Assembly: GCF_004331685.1 (NCBI RefSeq)
Contig: NZ_SJSM01000001.1
Location: forward strand, 802,994 to 866,993
Reading direction: 5' to 3'
Length of the DNA stretch: 64,000 nt
Source: Pedobacter hiemivivus
GTDB taxonomy: Bacteria > Bacteroidota > Bacteroidia > Sphingobacteriales > Sphingobacteriaceae
The notes beneath the pieces are model-generated. The model was not told the origin of the DNA, made no database searches, and saw only the letters and a program-made list of their open reading frames with translations. Positions 17,915-26,601 of this stretch are shown here, piece by piece. The position numbers were made by a program, and so were the translations under genes. Each line of letters starts with the position of its first letter. Within the stretch, counting starts at the first letter, position 1.

Positions 17915-19144
17915 ATGAACACAATAACAAAATCCACCTCAGCCACCGAAATACAAGCTGCAGATGGTCAAAAAAAGAAAGGACTTCCTGCTGCATTATG
18001 GGCATTAACCATTAGTGCTTTCGCAATTGGTACCACAGAATTCGTAATCGTTGGCTTATTGCCAACAGTCGCAAAAGATTTGCACATTTCACTTCCATCA
18101 GCTGGACTACTGGTGAGTCTATATGCTATCGGAGTGGCAATAGGTGCTCCGATCCTTACTGCACTAACCAGCAGAGTTCCACGTAAACAGTTGTTAATTT
18201 CCCTAATGGTGCTCTTTATCGTAGGAAATGGATTGGCCTCCGTTGCTCCAGGTTTTATCAGTCTGGTCATTGCCAGGATTATCACCGGATTTGCACATGG
18301 CGTATTCTTCTCCATAGGATCTACCATTGCTGCAGCACTTGTGCCAGTAGAAAAAAGGGCCTCAGCGATCTCCATTATGTTTGCAGGATTAACAGTAGCA
18401 ATCGTTACCGGAGTACCGCTGGGTACATTTATCGGACAACATTTTGGATGGCAGGCCACCTTTATTGGCGTTGCTTTATTGGGTCTTGTAGGTTTGATTT
18501 CCAGCATGATTTTAGTCCCTGCAACCCTCAAAAATGAGCAACCAGCCTCTTTAAAAACTCAGCTAAAAGTCATTACCAATAAACGGCTGTTACTAGCCTT
18601 TTTGATGACCGCTTTAGGGTATGGTGGTACATTTGTAGCCTTTACTTACTTATCGCCAATCCTTCAGGAAATCACAGGTTTATCTGAATCCTTAGTAAGT
18701 GTGATTCTTTTGCTCTATGGTATTGCTATTGCTATCGGTAACATCGTAGGTGGCAAGGTTTCCAATAAGAATCCTATAAAAGCTTTATTGTGGATGTTCG
18801 CCTTACAGGCCATCGTATTGCTGATCTTTACATTCACTGTGCACAACACCATTTTAGGTATCATCACCTTATTCATCATGGGTGCCTTATCTTTTGCCAG
18901 TGTTCCCGGATTACAGTTACTGGTTGTACAGATCTCAGAAAAACACTTACCTGGCACTGAAGACGTTGCTTCCGCATTCAATATTGCCGCTTTCAACATC
19001 GGAATTGCCATAGGAGCTTATGCCGGCGGACTGATCGTTGCCTCTCCACTAGGACTAGGAGCTACACCTTGGGTTGGTGCCATATTCGTAGTGCTGGCCA
19101 TTATCGTGACCCTTTTCAGCGCCCGCTTAAACCGCAAATCATAA
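17915..19144 (+). CDS. MFS transporter, DHA1/AraJ-like efflux permease
   Basis: The 409-residue protein has twelve hydrophobic segments and the DHA1-type signature near helix 1 (ALTISAFAIGTTEFVIVGLLP), motif A-like residues after helix 2 (LTSRVPRKQLLI) and motif C in helix 5 (AGLTVAIVTGVPLGTFIGQ). Members export sugars, drugs or aromatic compounds. It begins a tightly spaced run (25 bp to the next gene) that includes secreted monooxygenase-like and royal-jelly-like proteins, so it may export a product or a toxic aromatic intermediate. Confidence 0.93.
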   Translation: MNTITKSTSATEIQAADGQKKKGLPAALWALTISAFAIGTTEFVIVGLLPTVAKDLHISLPSAGLLVSLYAIGVAIGAPILTALTSRVPRKQLLISLMVLFIVGNGLASVAPGFISLVIARIITGFAHGVFFSIGSTIAAALVPVEKRASAISIMFAGLTVAIVTGVPLGTFIGQHFGWQATFIGVALLGLVGLISSMILVPATLKNEQPASLKTQLKVITNKRLLLAFLMTALGYGGTFVAFTYLSPILQEITGLSESLVSVILLLYGIAIAIGNIVGGKVSNKNPIKALLWMFALQAIVLLIFTFTVHNTILGIITLFIMGALSFASVPGLQLLVVQISEKHLPGTEDVASAFNIAAFNIGIAIGAYAGGLIVASPLGLGATPWVGAIFVVLAIIVTLFSARLNRKS

Positions 19145-19169
19145 TTTTTTAAACATCATAATTACAACA

Positions 19170-19604
19170 ATGAAAATCTCATGGAAATGGGGTGCAGGAC
19201 TTCTATTGACTGTCCTTTCCCTAAACGTACACGCTCAGGATGCAAACCTTAAAAAGTTACCATCCAATCAAACCAGTTCATTTGCGGTTCCTGACAACTC
19301 GGTAACCATCATCGCCTGGACACAAATTAAGGCCGGCAGCGAGGAAAGAGTAGCAAAAGCTACCCGGATTATGACGGATAAAATCCGCAAAAATGAACCC
19401 GGCAGTTTAATCTTCGAGGCCCATCAAGGCAGCATCGCTCCTGGTACCATTATCTTTTATGAGGTATTCAGAGACCAGGCAGCTTTCGAGATCCATAAAA
19501 ACTCGGCACATGTAAAAGAGTGGTTCCAGGCCATTGAAGGACTTACCACTACTCCAATGAACGTTAACCTGGTTAACAATTTTGACACTTATACAAAAAA
19601 ATAA
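19170..19604 (+). CDS. Exported antibiotic-biosynthesis-monooxygenase (ABM) domain protein
   Basis: The 144-residue product has a signal peptide (GLLLTVLSLNVHAQ) and one ABM ferredoxin-like domain over residues 42-135 (VTIIAWTQIKAGSEERVAKA; EPGSLIFEAHQGS; IIFYEVFRDQAAFEIHKNSA; HVKEWF). Cytoplasmic relatives such as YgiN act as quinol monooxygenases without cofactor. The histidines and the EHQ-like strand are kept, so catalysis is possible. Export to the periplasm is less usual. It lies between the MFS gene and a royal-jelly-like gene with 25- and 4-bp gaps. Confidence 0.85.
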   Translation: MKISWKWGAGLLLTVLSLNVHAQDANLKKLPSNQTSSFAVPDNSVTIIAWTQIKAGSEERVAKATRIMTDKIRKNEPGSLIFEAHQGSIAPGTIIFYEVFRDQAAFEIHKNSAHVKEWFQAIEGLTTTPMNVNLVNNFDTYTKK

Positions 19605-19608
19605 ACAT

Positions 19609-20727
19609 ATGAAAAAGTTATCAATAGCAATGCTTGCTACTTTAGGTCTGTTTCAGGCCTTAACTCCTAATACTTTTGCACAGTCAAAAGCAAAACTAGA
19701 AATCGTTTCCACATTTCCTACTGAACGTCCAGGTAATGTGGCCGTATCTCCCCAGAGCCGCGTGTTTGTCACCATGAGTGCGTTAGGTGAAACAAAATAC
19801 ATGGTTAAAGAGATCCTGCCTAATGGAACAGCAGTGAATTTTCCGGACACCTCATGGATCATGAAGCCTCAGGGACAATCTTTCAAAGGCATCAACTCTA
19901 CCATTGGAATCCAGGTTTCTTCTGATAATATCCTATGGGTGTTGGATATGGGAAACAAAAAATCAAACCCGAAACAAGCGCCGAAACTGGTTGGATGGGA
20001 CATCAAAACCAAAACACTAGCACATGTTTACCCTTTACCAGATGCGGTACTCCGCCCAACGTCCTTCCTTCAGGATTTTGCAATTGACGAGAAAAACCAT
20101 AAAGCAGTGATCGCTGATATGTCTATTGATGGTTTAATCCTTCCTGCAGTCCCTGCTTTTGTAGTGATCGACCTGAAAACAGGTTACAGCAGAAGGATAT
20201 TAGAAAATCATGCTTCTTTTCAACCATTGGGTGAGGCAGCAGTAGTTAATGGCAGACCGGTAAGCCATACCTACCCTGATGGGACTGTTTATGAGCCTAA
20301 GTATCCATTGAACCCTATTTCTATCGACAATGAGATGAAATGGATTTACTACGGAGCTATGGGTGCACATACCATTTATCGCATCCCTGCTGCTGCAGTT
20401 GCCAATGAAAACCTAAGCGAAGCAGCACTTGCAGCTCAGATTGAAAACTATGGTAAAAAACCTAAAACAGATGGTTTTAAAGTAGGCAGCAAAGGCGAGG
20501 TATATGTAACAGATATTGAGCACAATGCTGTGGGGGTGGTTACTCCTAAAGGATATACCATTCTTGCACAGGATAAAGACTTATTATCATGGCCAGACGG
20601 AGTTGCTTTATCGCCTGATGGATATCTATACATCGTGGCGAACCAACTACATAATACGGGATGGTTAAACAACAATAAAGATGTGAGCAACCCTCCATAC
20701 TACGTCCTTAGAATCAAAATAAAATAA
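19609..20727 (+). CDS. Major-royal-jelly / yellow-like (L-dopachrome tautomerase-related) secreted protein
   Basis: The start is the ATG at 19609, four bases after the previous stop, giving the signal peptide MKKLSIAMLATLGLFQALTP...FAQ. The 372-residue protein fits the MRJP family: PGNVAVSPQSRVFVTMSALG, LWVLDMGNKKS, LQDFAIDEKNHKAVIADMS, and the closing SWPDGVALSPDGYLYIVANQ. The fold is a six-bladed propeller of the SMP-30 type. Bacterial members are uncharacterised; the insect yellow proteins act on dopa-like compounds. With the ABM and flavin oxidoreductase neighbours, an extracytoplasmic role on quinone- or catechol-like compounds is a reasonable guess. Confidence 0.87.
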   Translation: MKKLSIAMLATLGLFQALTPNTFAQSKAKLEIVSTFPTERPGNVAVSPQSRVFVTMSALGETKYMVKEILPNGTAVNFPDTSWIMKPQGQSFKGINSTIGIQVSSDNILWVLDMGNKKSNPKQAPKLVGWDIKTKTLAHVYPLPDAVLRPTSFLQDFAIDEKNHKAVIADMSIDGLILPAVPAFVVIDLKTGYSRRILENHASFQPLGEAAVVNGRPVSHTYPDGTVYEPKYPLNPISIDNEMKWIYYGAMGAHTIYRIPAAAVANENLSEAALAAQIENYGKKPKTDGFKVGSKGEVYVTDIEHNAVGVVTPKGYTILAQDKDLLSWPDGVALSPDGYLYIVANQLHNTGWLNNNKDVSNPPYYVLRIKIK

Positions 20728-20739
20728 GTAAAACGGACC

Positions 20740-20776
20740 AATCTCAGCTATGACAGCATAGTCAGTAGCTGAGATT
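20740..20776 (+). promoter_or_regulatory. Long perfect hairpin in the intergenic leader
   Basis: AATCTCAGCTA (20740-20750) pairs perfectly with TAGCTGAGATT (20766-20776), and TGAC/GTCA extends the stem inside the loop. It lies between the royal-jelly-like gene and the next gene. The T-poor tail argues against a simple terminator; it may instead be a partial terminator or an RNA-processing site that sets different expression levels within the operon. Confidence 0.55.
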
Positions 20777-20794
20777 CCCTTAACCTTTATCATT

Positions 20795-21583
20795 ATGAAA
20801 TTAAAATTATTAGCAGTATCCATCTTGTTCTTTCTGGTACAGATGACTTTTAATGCTGCTGCACAAACTACCCATACCACCTATAAACCAATTGAAGCTC
20901 ATCTGCAGATAAAAAGTATACATTTATGGAGAGGCCTGGAAATTACAACATCCCCTTATTTATTAGGCGTAGTTAACTTTACTGACAAAAGTGGCAGATT
21001 GAAAGTTGGCGCCAGAGGCAGCTCAGGCTGGAATGGTGAATACAGACAATTGGATTATTTCGCTTCTTATCAATACAAAAATGCAAGGATCGTGTTATAC
21101 GATATCTTTAACTCTTCAAAAACACTTCCTTTAACCACCAACCTATTTGATTATAGTGCCAGCACAACCAGGCATTTTATTGATGCAACAATCGGTTATA
21201 CCATCTCCAAGAAATTCCCGCTGGATATTGCATGGAGCACAATTATTGCCGGACGTGACAGAGATGTATTACCTGGGGATTCTATTGCTATTGCTGGCAA
21301 AGACCCATTAAGAAGAGGAAAAAATAGGTATTCAACTTATGTCCAACTGACCTATCCGGTGAATTTAAATGACGTACGACTTGATTTCTTTATTGGTGGC
21401 GTATTTACCCTGAACGGACAACAAAATAGTTTTTACGGGAATAAGCCTGGAATTGCAACGCTGGGCGTAGCCGCAAATAAAAAGGTGACAGTAGGAAAAT
21501 ATTCCTTCCCTGTCTCCTTAGCCCCAACCTGGAACCCGATCAGAAAAACAGGCGGATTGGTTGTTGGTGTCAGCTTATTTTAA
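20795..21583 (+). CDS. Outer-membrane/secreted beta-barrel-like protein
   Basis: The 262-residue product has a signal peptide (LLAVSILFFLVQMTFNAAAQ). The body alternates amphipathic strands (LDYFASYQYKNARIVLYDIF; FIDATIGYTISKKFPLDIAW; YSTYVQLTYPVNLNDVRLDF) and ends in VVGVSLF with the terminal phenylalanine expected of an outer-membrane barrel. No named family is recognised. It lies inside the MFS/ABM/MRJP/LLM cluster and may serve as its outer-membrane porin. Confidence 0.8.
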   Translation: MKLKLLAVSILFFLVQMTFNAAAQTTHTTYKPIEAHLQIKSIHLWRGLEITTSPYLLGVVNFTDKSGRLKVGARGSSGWNGEYRQLDYFASYQYKNARIVLYDIFNSSKTLPLTTNLFDYSASTTRHFIDATIGYTISKKFPLDIAWSTIIAGRDRDVLPGDSIAIAGKDPLRRGKNRYSTYVQLTYPVNLNDVRLDFFIGGVFTLNGQQNSFYGNKPGIATLGVAANKKVTVGKYSFPVSLAPTWNPIRKTGGLVVGVSLF

Positions 21584-21610
21584 ATAGATTTTATTTCAAC
21601 AAGAAACAAC

Positions 21611-22576
21611 ATGAACAGATTAGATAAAATTGGTAAGTCGGGAGAACTAACCATAGGATTAGAATTCCCATTAGATAATGATTGGTCCGCTATGGGGGAT
21701 CAGAAACGTAAACAAGATGGAAGGCCTTTTGGTGTACCAGATATTGCCAACCATAGTAAGCTGGCACAATTAGCCGACGAGCTTGGCTTTGCAGCCTTAT
21801 GGATGCGCGATGTACCGGTTTATGATCCTAATTTCGGAGATGCCGCGCAACAGTTTGAAGCTTTTTCTTATTTAGGTTACTTATCCGCCCTCACAAAAAA
21901 CATCATGCTGGGTACTGCAGCCATAGTTCTTCCGTTAAGGAAGCCTATTTTGGTAGCAAAATCAGCAGCAAGTATAGACCTCCTTTCTAATGGACGGTTA
22001 ATGCTTGGTTTAGGGCTGGGTGACAGAGCCGTAGAATTTCCAATGTTTGGCTACAATTATGAAGACCGTGCTGAACGTTTTAGATCGGGTGTAGAATTGA
22101 TGAAACATGTTTGGAAAAAGAATGGATATTTAGATAATTTATATCCGGAATTAGGCTTGGGAATGCAGGTTTTCCCTAAGCCAACTCAAGAGTCAGTACC
22201 ACTGGTAATGGCTGGACATGGCCAGCAATCGATAGAATGGATTGCAGCTAACATGCAGGCCTGGTTTAACTATCCAAGAAATGTAATGGAGACCAAACAT
22301 CAGGCTACACAATGGACGACAGAACTGGAAAGAGCCGGTTTAGGTCACAAGCCTTACATTACCGCTTTTCACTTGAAACTGGAGGCAGATCCGGATGCGT
22401 CCGTAAAGCCACATAGATTTGGAGCTGCACTTGGAAGGAATGCCCTGATCGATTTATTGAAAGATTATCAGACTGCAGGTGTGAATCATATGGCCTTACA
22501 ACTCCGCCACTCGAGTAGGCCCTTAGATGAGGTAATGTCAGAAATCTCCCAATATGTATTACCTATATTCAGGTAG
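21611..22576 (+). CDS. Luciferase-like (LLM class) flavin-dependent oxidoreductase
   Basis: The 321-residue protein shows the luciferase-like TIM barrel: LTIGLEFPLDND at strand 1, LADELGFAALWMRDVPVYDP, LTKNIMLGTAAIVLPLRKPI, the conserved SNGRLMLGLGLGD, and VPLVMAGHGQQSIEWIA. It resembles the sub-family of luciferase-type oxidoreductases typified by BA3436. Such enzymes use FMNH2 and O2 or F420. There is no signal peptide. It closes the five-gene run and lies 27 bp from the outer-membrane gene. The substrate is unknown. Confidence 0.9.
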   Translation: MNRLDKIGKSGELTIGLEFPLDNDWSAMGDQKRKQDGRPFGVPDIANHSKLAQLADELGFAALWMRDVPVYDPNFGDAAQQFEAFSYLGYLSALTKNIMLGTAAIVLPLRKPILVAKSAASIDLLSNGRLMLGLGLGDRAVEFPMFGYNYEDRAERFRSGVELMKHVWKKNGYLDNLYPELGLGMQVFPKPTQESVPLVMAGHGQQSIEWIAANMQAWFNYPRNVMETKHQATQWTTELERAGLGHKPYITAFHLKLEADPDASVKPHRFGAALGRNALIDLLKDYQTAGVNHMALQLRHSSRPLDEVMSEISQYVLPIFR

Positions 22577-22658
22577 GTTACTTGCTATTCTGTATAATAA
22601 ATTTTGTTTAATGACCTTGGGGTATGAAGGGTCCAAACCATCGACGGGCATAAAACAT

Positions 22659-22692
22659 AAAAGCCTTTAAATCTTACGATCTAAAGGCCTCT
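22659..22692. terminator. Hairpin terminator, copy 1 of a 30-nt repeat
   Basis: GCCTTTAAATC and GATCTAAAGGC (22663-22673 and 22678-22688) form a stem with one mismatch and a TTAC loop, preceded by AAAA. It lies after the luciferase-like gene and before the convergent TlpA gene. The 30 nt 22659-22688 recur without change at 38716-38745. Confidence 0.65.
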
Positions 22693-22855
22693 ATTGTTGT
22701 GCCGTCTTCCCTGTACTTATTTCGAACCTTTTTCTGCATGATTTGAGGTTATTGTCAGCTTTGGTCCTTCCCCAAATTATATAGACAATTATTAATCAGC
22801 AAAAAGTATTGCATATCGTTTAAGCATACCACAAAGGTATGAGCCGGAGCGTTGA

Positions 22856-24232
22856 TTAATTAGCTAAGGTTTTTTCCAGTAATGCTTTAAGCTCAGGATT
22901 AGATGGCCTTGGAGAATCTATGGTCACAATTTTGCCTGCTTTGTCAAAAACCATGAACCGAGGAATCGCATTTATTTTATAAAATTGAGCAATATCACTC
23001 CATCCCGAAGCAAATAATTGTAAGCCACCCAGGTTTTCATCTTTGATCATTTTAAGCCACTTTTCTTTATCTTTTGCTTCATCCACAGATATACTCACCA
23101 CCTGAACATCCATTCCCTTCATTTCTTCCTCAAGTTTTTTCAGAGATGGAATCTCCTTTTTACACGGGCCACACCAGGTAGCCCAGACATCTACCAGCAC
23201 CACTTTACCTCTTAAATCTGCCATTGAAACTGTTTTACCACTATTATCGGGGTAACTAAAATTGAAAGCTGAATCTCCTGGCTTTAATGTAGCCAGGGAA
23301 GCCGCAATTTCTACATTCTTTTTCTTTAGCTTGCTAGTTAAAAAGTACTGACCAAAGGCATTAGCATAAGTTATGTAATCCGTATAATTCTTTAAGCTTT
23401 CCATCCTTTTCAAGGCAAAATCTCCTTTCAAGGTATCATTGGAGATGAATGAAAGTGATTGCTTAACACCATCTACTCCTGCAGCATAGGTCATATTTTT
23501 CTGACGCATATTGATCATCATAACCGATTCTGATACACGGAAACCCCAGGGATAGGCAAAAACTTTAGTTGCGCTTTTCGTCAAATCCTGCGCATTCAAC
23601 CCGGCGTAGTAAGGACTAAATTCAGTTAAATCCGGATGTGCGGAACGTGGGGTGTTGATGAAATTTGCAGCGTAATTAGCCAGATCCCAGGCCATAATTT
23701 CAGCGATATATTTATCAAACTTCGCATTCCCCGTAGCTTTTCCTTTCAAAAAAGTCTTAGACTGTCCAACAATTTCTTCCAGCTGCGGAAAGAAATCAAT
23801 GAAGGTACTCGAGTTACGACTGAAATTAATGGCTTTTTGGTAAATCGGCTCGGTTAGTTTAAACCATTGTGCCATTACCATGTTCTCTTTTGAGTTAGTG
23901 GTCCCCCTAAGCTCATAATTGCTATCGTTAATGGTTAAAGACAACTGTTCACCTCCCTTAAAATAAAAGGAGTAATTATCAGATGGGCTATTTACATTTC
24001 CTGTCCCTAAAACATATAAACCTTCGGTTTCCGGGTAAAAAGTGAATGCAAACTTTCCGTCGGCCGTTGGTACCGAACTGGCTATTTCTTCAGGTTTACC
24101 TTCCACCTTGAAGAGTTTAACAGGGCTAATTCTTTGTTTATTTAAGTTTCCTGTAATTTGTACAGGTAATTGCGCGAATATTGATACAGTCAGACTTAAC
24201 AATAAAGCTGTAACATAGCATTTTTTATACAT
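22856..24232 (-). CDS. TlpA-family thioredoxin-fold lipo/periplasmic protein with DUF4369
   Basis: The 458-residue exported protein has a signal peptide (CYVTALLLSLTVSIFAQ). An N-terminal DUF4369-type beta domain covers about residues 20-120 (VQITGNLNKQRISPVKLFKV, GLYVLGTGNV). The C-terminal AhpC/TSA-TlpA domain holds the redox motif WATWCGPCKKE and the cis-proline region NAIPRFMVFDKAGKI. Such proteins reduce disulfides in the periplasm. It is the last gene of the SusCD operon, 31 bp after the PKD-like lipoprotein gene. TlpA/DUF4369 proteins commonly close SusCD loci of this type that lack glycosidases. Confidence 0.92.
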   Translation of the reverse strand: MYKKCYVTALLLSLTVSIFAQLPVQITGNLNKQRISPVKLFKVEGKPEEIASSVPTADGKFAFTFYPETEGLYVLGTGNVNSPSDNYSFYFKGGEQLSLTINDSNYELRGTTNSKENMVMAQWFKLTEPIYQKAINFSRNSSTFIDFFPQLEEIVGQSKTFLKGKATGNAKFDKYIAEIMAWDLANYAANFINTPRSAHPDLTEFSPYYAGLNAQDLTKSATKVFAYPWGFRVSESVMMINMRQKNMTYAAGVDGVKQSLSFISNDTLKGDFALKRMESLKNYTDYITYANAFGQYFLTSKLKKKNVEIAASLATLKPGDSAFNFSYPDNSGKTVSMADLRGKVVLVDVWATWCGPCKKEIPSLKKLEEEMKGMDVQVVSISVDEAKDKEKWLKMIKDENLGGLQLFASGWSDIAQFYKINAIPRFMVFDKAGKIVTIDSPRPSNPELKALLEKTLAN

Positions 24233-24263
24233 TTTCTGTTCTATTTAATTTGGTTGGATTAAC

Positions 24264-25814
24264 TTAATAAGTATTACTGTAGGTGCCATCGGAGACGTTT
24301 GGTGAAACATACATGACATCCCTTACAATGCCCTTGCCTTCCAGTGTAAAATGAGGTGATGCAGAAAGATTTCCTGATGATTTGGTAAACATTCTTACTT
24401 TATAATTTTCGCCTACCTTAGTCCCGATCATAAAATAGTTAAATGGATAACTGCCAACGGTAAGCGCCTTGTGCCTGATGTAAGTGATTAGTTCTCCAGC
24501 AGGTGCAGTAAATTGCAGTTGTTCAAAACCATTAGAGAGGTTTCTAGACCAAACTTCATTCCCCAGTACAAAATACATGATGTTTTCATCTTCAACTAAA
24601 AGTGTAAAAAGCGTAGCATTGTAAATTTTATCCGCTGGCTTAATAACTTCATTGGTAATGTATAGTTTTGTTGTTGTTGCTGAATTGGGTGCGAGCTTAG
24701 CTATCACTTTCTTAGTAGCATCTCTTTTATCTTGAAATACTCCATATCCAGTAATTTCATATCTACTGTCTACAGAATTATAATTCCTTGATTTATAACC
24801 AATATATAATGGCTGCATCTGATTATTGATTGCGGGCATCCCCGTTGGAGGTAAAGGCGGAAGTTTCACGTCATCATTCACCCGTGCCAATGTTAGCCCC
24901 GAACCAATTGGCGAAGTAAGAAATGAACTGCTTGTTTCATCAAAAAACAAGGGGTCGCCCTGACCGCTAGCCAGGAAATATTTTGACAGATGGTATGGGG
25001 TATTGTCAGCATCTTTTAATTTTCGTGCGCCAAACTGACCAGAATTTGAAGAACTTAAATTAATAGCATAGCATTGTCCGGCGTTCCCCAGGTAATAAGC
25101 TCCGGAAGAGAAAAACACAAAATCTGGCTGGCTTATCGCTGGCGGTTCAATAAACGAAGTATTGAAATTTCTTATAGCTTTAAGCGTACTGATGTATACT
25201 CCGGCGATGGTCTTATCCGTTGTCAAAAACAAAGTACTTGTACGTCTTGATATCGTGGTTTGAAGCTGTCCAAAATAATTCATCATCATGGCTTTACCTT
25301 CCAACTTACTGCCATTTACTGTACTGTAAATATTTTCGAATTTACCTTCGGGTACAATGCTACTCGGTGTAAGAAAAAGATCCAAATCGGCGGCGTTGCC
25401 ATCATCTTTTGCAACGTACCAACCGGTGGTAAAAGCTGTGCCTACGTTTACATTAGCGGTATAATACTGAGTATATTTGGTATGCCTATTCGTTACTTTA
25501 AAAACCAGACCATACTGTGCGGTTGATTTTTTAACCAGGTAATCCAACTGTTTTGTTTTTGAAAGTGTATCTACACCAACTATGTCACCACCATAAATCC
25601 ACCACCTATATTCGAAGTCTGCTTCAGGATCTGTAGAAGTTATTATCGGATCTGCAACAATATGGTCTTTTTCTGAAATGACAGTATAAGCTGATTTAAA
25701 ATTTGAAATGCTGAACACTTCGGCCGATTTGTAATCGTAATTACTTTTATCTTTCTTGCAGGATGCAGCGAACAGGACGAAACCGGTTAGCAGCAACGTG
25801 TTTATTATTTTCAT
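24264..25814 (-). CDS. PKD-like family lipoprotein of the SusCD locus
   Basis: The 516-residue protein starts with a lipoprotein signal (LLTGFVLFAASCKKDKSN; lipid-attached Cys in FAASC). The N-terminal part has the PKD-like features SEKDHIVADPIITSTDPEAD and FEYRWWIYGGD and then a propeller-like repeat region. It matches the PKD-like lipoprotein family encoded in Bacteroidota SusCD operons, probably surface exposed and ligand binding. Gaps of 11 bp to the DUF4843 gene and 31 bp to the TlpA gene support one transcript. Confidence 0.85.
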   Translation of the reverse strand: MKIINTLLLTGFVLFAASCKKDKSNYDYKSAEVFSISNFKSAYTVISEKDHIVADPIITSTDPEADFEYRWWIYGGDIVGVDTLSKTKQLDYLVKKSTAQYGLVFKVTNRHTKYTQYYTANVNVGTAFTTGWYVAKDDGNAADLDLFLTPSSIVPEGKFENIYSTVNGSKLEGKAMMMNYFGQLQTTISRRTSTLFLTTDKTIAGVYISTLKAIRNFNTSFIEPPAISQPDFVFFSSGAYYLGNAGQCYAINLSSSNSGQFGARKLKDADNTPYHLSKYFLASGQGDPLFFDETSSSFLTSPIGSGLTLARVNDDVKLPPLPPTGMPAINNQMQPLYIGYKSRNYNSVDSRYEITGYGVFQDKRDATKKVIAKLAPNSATTTKLYITNEVIKPADKIYNATLFTLLVEDENIMYFVLGNEVWSRNLSNGFEQLQFTAPAGELITYIRHKALTVGSYPFNYFMIGTKVGENYKVRMFTKSSGNLSASPHFTLEGKGIVRDVMYVSPNVSDGTYSNTY

Positions 25815-25825
25815 CTGTTTTTTGA

Positions 25826-26590
25826 TTAAGGGAATGTTATTAATTCCTGGTTCTCATCTCTCATAGGTGCTCCGGGATGCGCTTTGTTGTAATCCACGAT
25901 TGCTGTTTGAAAAATAGCCTGGTAGTATTGTACCAGGGAAAAATCAGTAAGGACGTAGGTTAAGAAAACCTGGTCCCATTTGTCTCCTGTCGTTTTAATC
26001 ATAAACTTATGTTTTTCGACGCTGTATTTTCCAAAAAACAAAGTAACAGTCGCGTTCCACGCAGCTGGCTGGCTTAGTCGGTCTGTCATCACTACCTTTC
26101 TCCATAGATTTTTTATTTCTCCGTTCTGGAAATTTCCATCTGCAACCACGTTAAATTTCAAAACAGGTGAGCTGGTCTTTAAACTAGGATCTCGCAGAAC
26201 AATGATAGGAACTTTAGTGTGGGAACTTCCTGCCTTAATTACATAATACTTGCTTGCCTTTGGGTCGTTGAACGCAACATAATGAGTACCAGATACCGCA
26301 TTGAGTGTATTGTTTACTTGTACCTGTTCTAAAGTAAATGACCTATCGGTACTAGCAACCCGCCCTATTGCATAAATATCAAAGAAAACCGTGTCTTCAG
26401 TTACCGATGGTTCATCATAAAAAAAGGTAATGGGTTTTAGCGTGTCTGCTAGATTAAAGGCGGGATCATAGATCTGGTTGGTTGCTGGTCCAAACTGAAT
26501 CCTTGCCACATCATTATATAGGTAATACTGGTCCTTTTTACAGGAAGCTATGGTTAGCGTAACCATGAGCAATAATATCATTTTTCTCAT
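25826..26590 (-). CDS. DUF4843 lipoprotein
   Basis: This 254-residue protein has a lipobox (LMVTLTIASCKKDQYY) followed by the DUF4843 pattern: DVARIQFGP near residue 30, VTEDTVFFDIYAIGRVASTD, the TLEQVQVN strand and LRDPSLKTSSPVLKF. The family occurs almost only in SusCD loci together with PKD-like lipoproteins and is assumed to be a surface substrate-binding component. Its function is unproven. It is 11 bp downstream of susD. Confidence 0.85.
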   Translation of the reverse strand: MRKMILLLMVTLTIASCKKDQYYLYNDVARIQFGPATNQIYDPAFNLADTLKPITFFYDEPSVTEDTVFFDIYAIGRVASTDRSFTLEQVQVNNTLNAVSGTHYVAFNDPKASKYYVIKAGSSHTKVPIIVLRDPSLKTSSPVLKFNVVADGNFQNGEIKNLWRKVVMTDRLSQPAAWNATVTLFFGKYSVEKHKFMIKTTGDKWDQVFLTYVLTDFSLVQYYQAIFQTAIVDYNKAHPGAPMRDENQELITFP

Positions 26591-26601
26591 GTGTTTATCA
26601 A

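Noticed and set aside
22725..22785. 19-codon minus-strand frame (GEGPKLTITSNHAEKGSK-stop)
   Set aside because: Looks protein-like but is too short, bounded by stops, and has no recognisable parent; could be chance.
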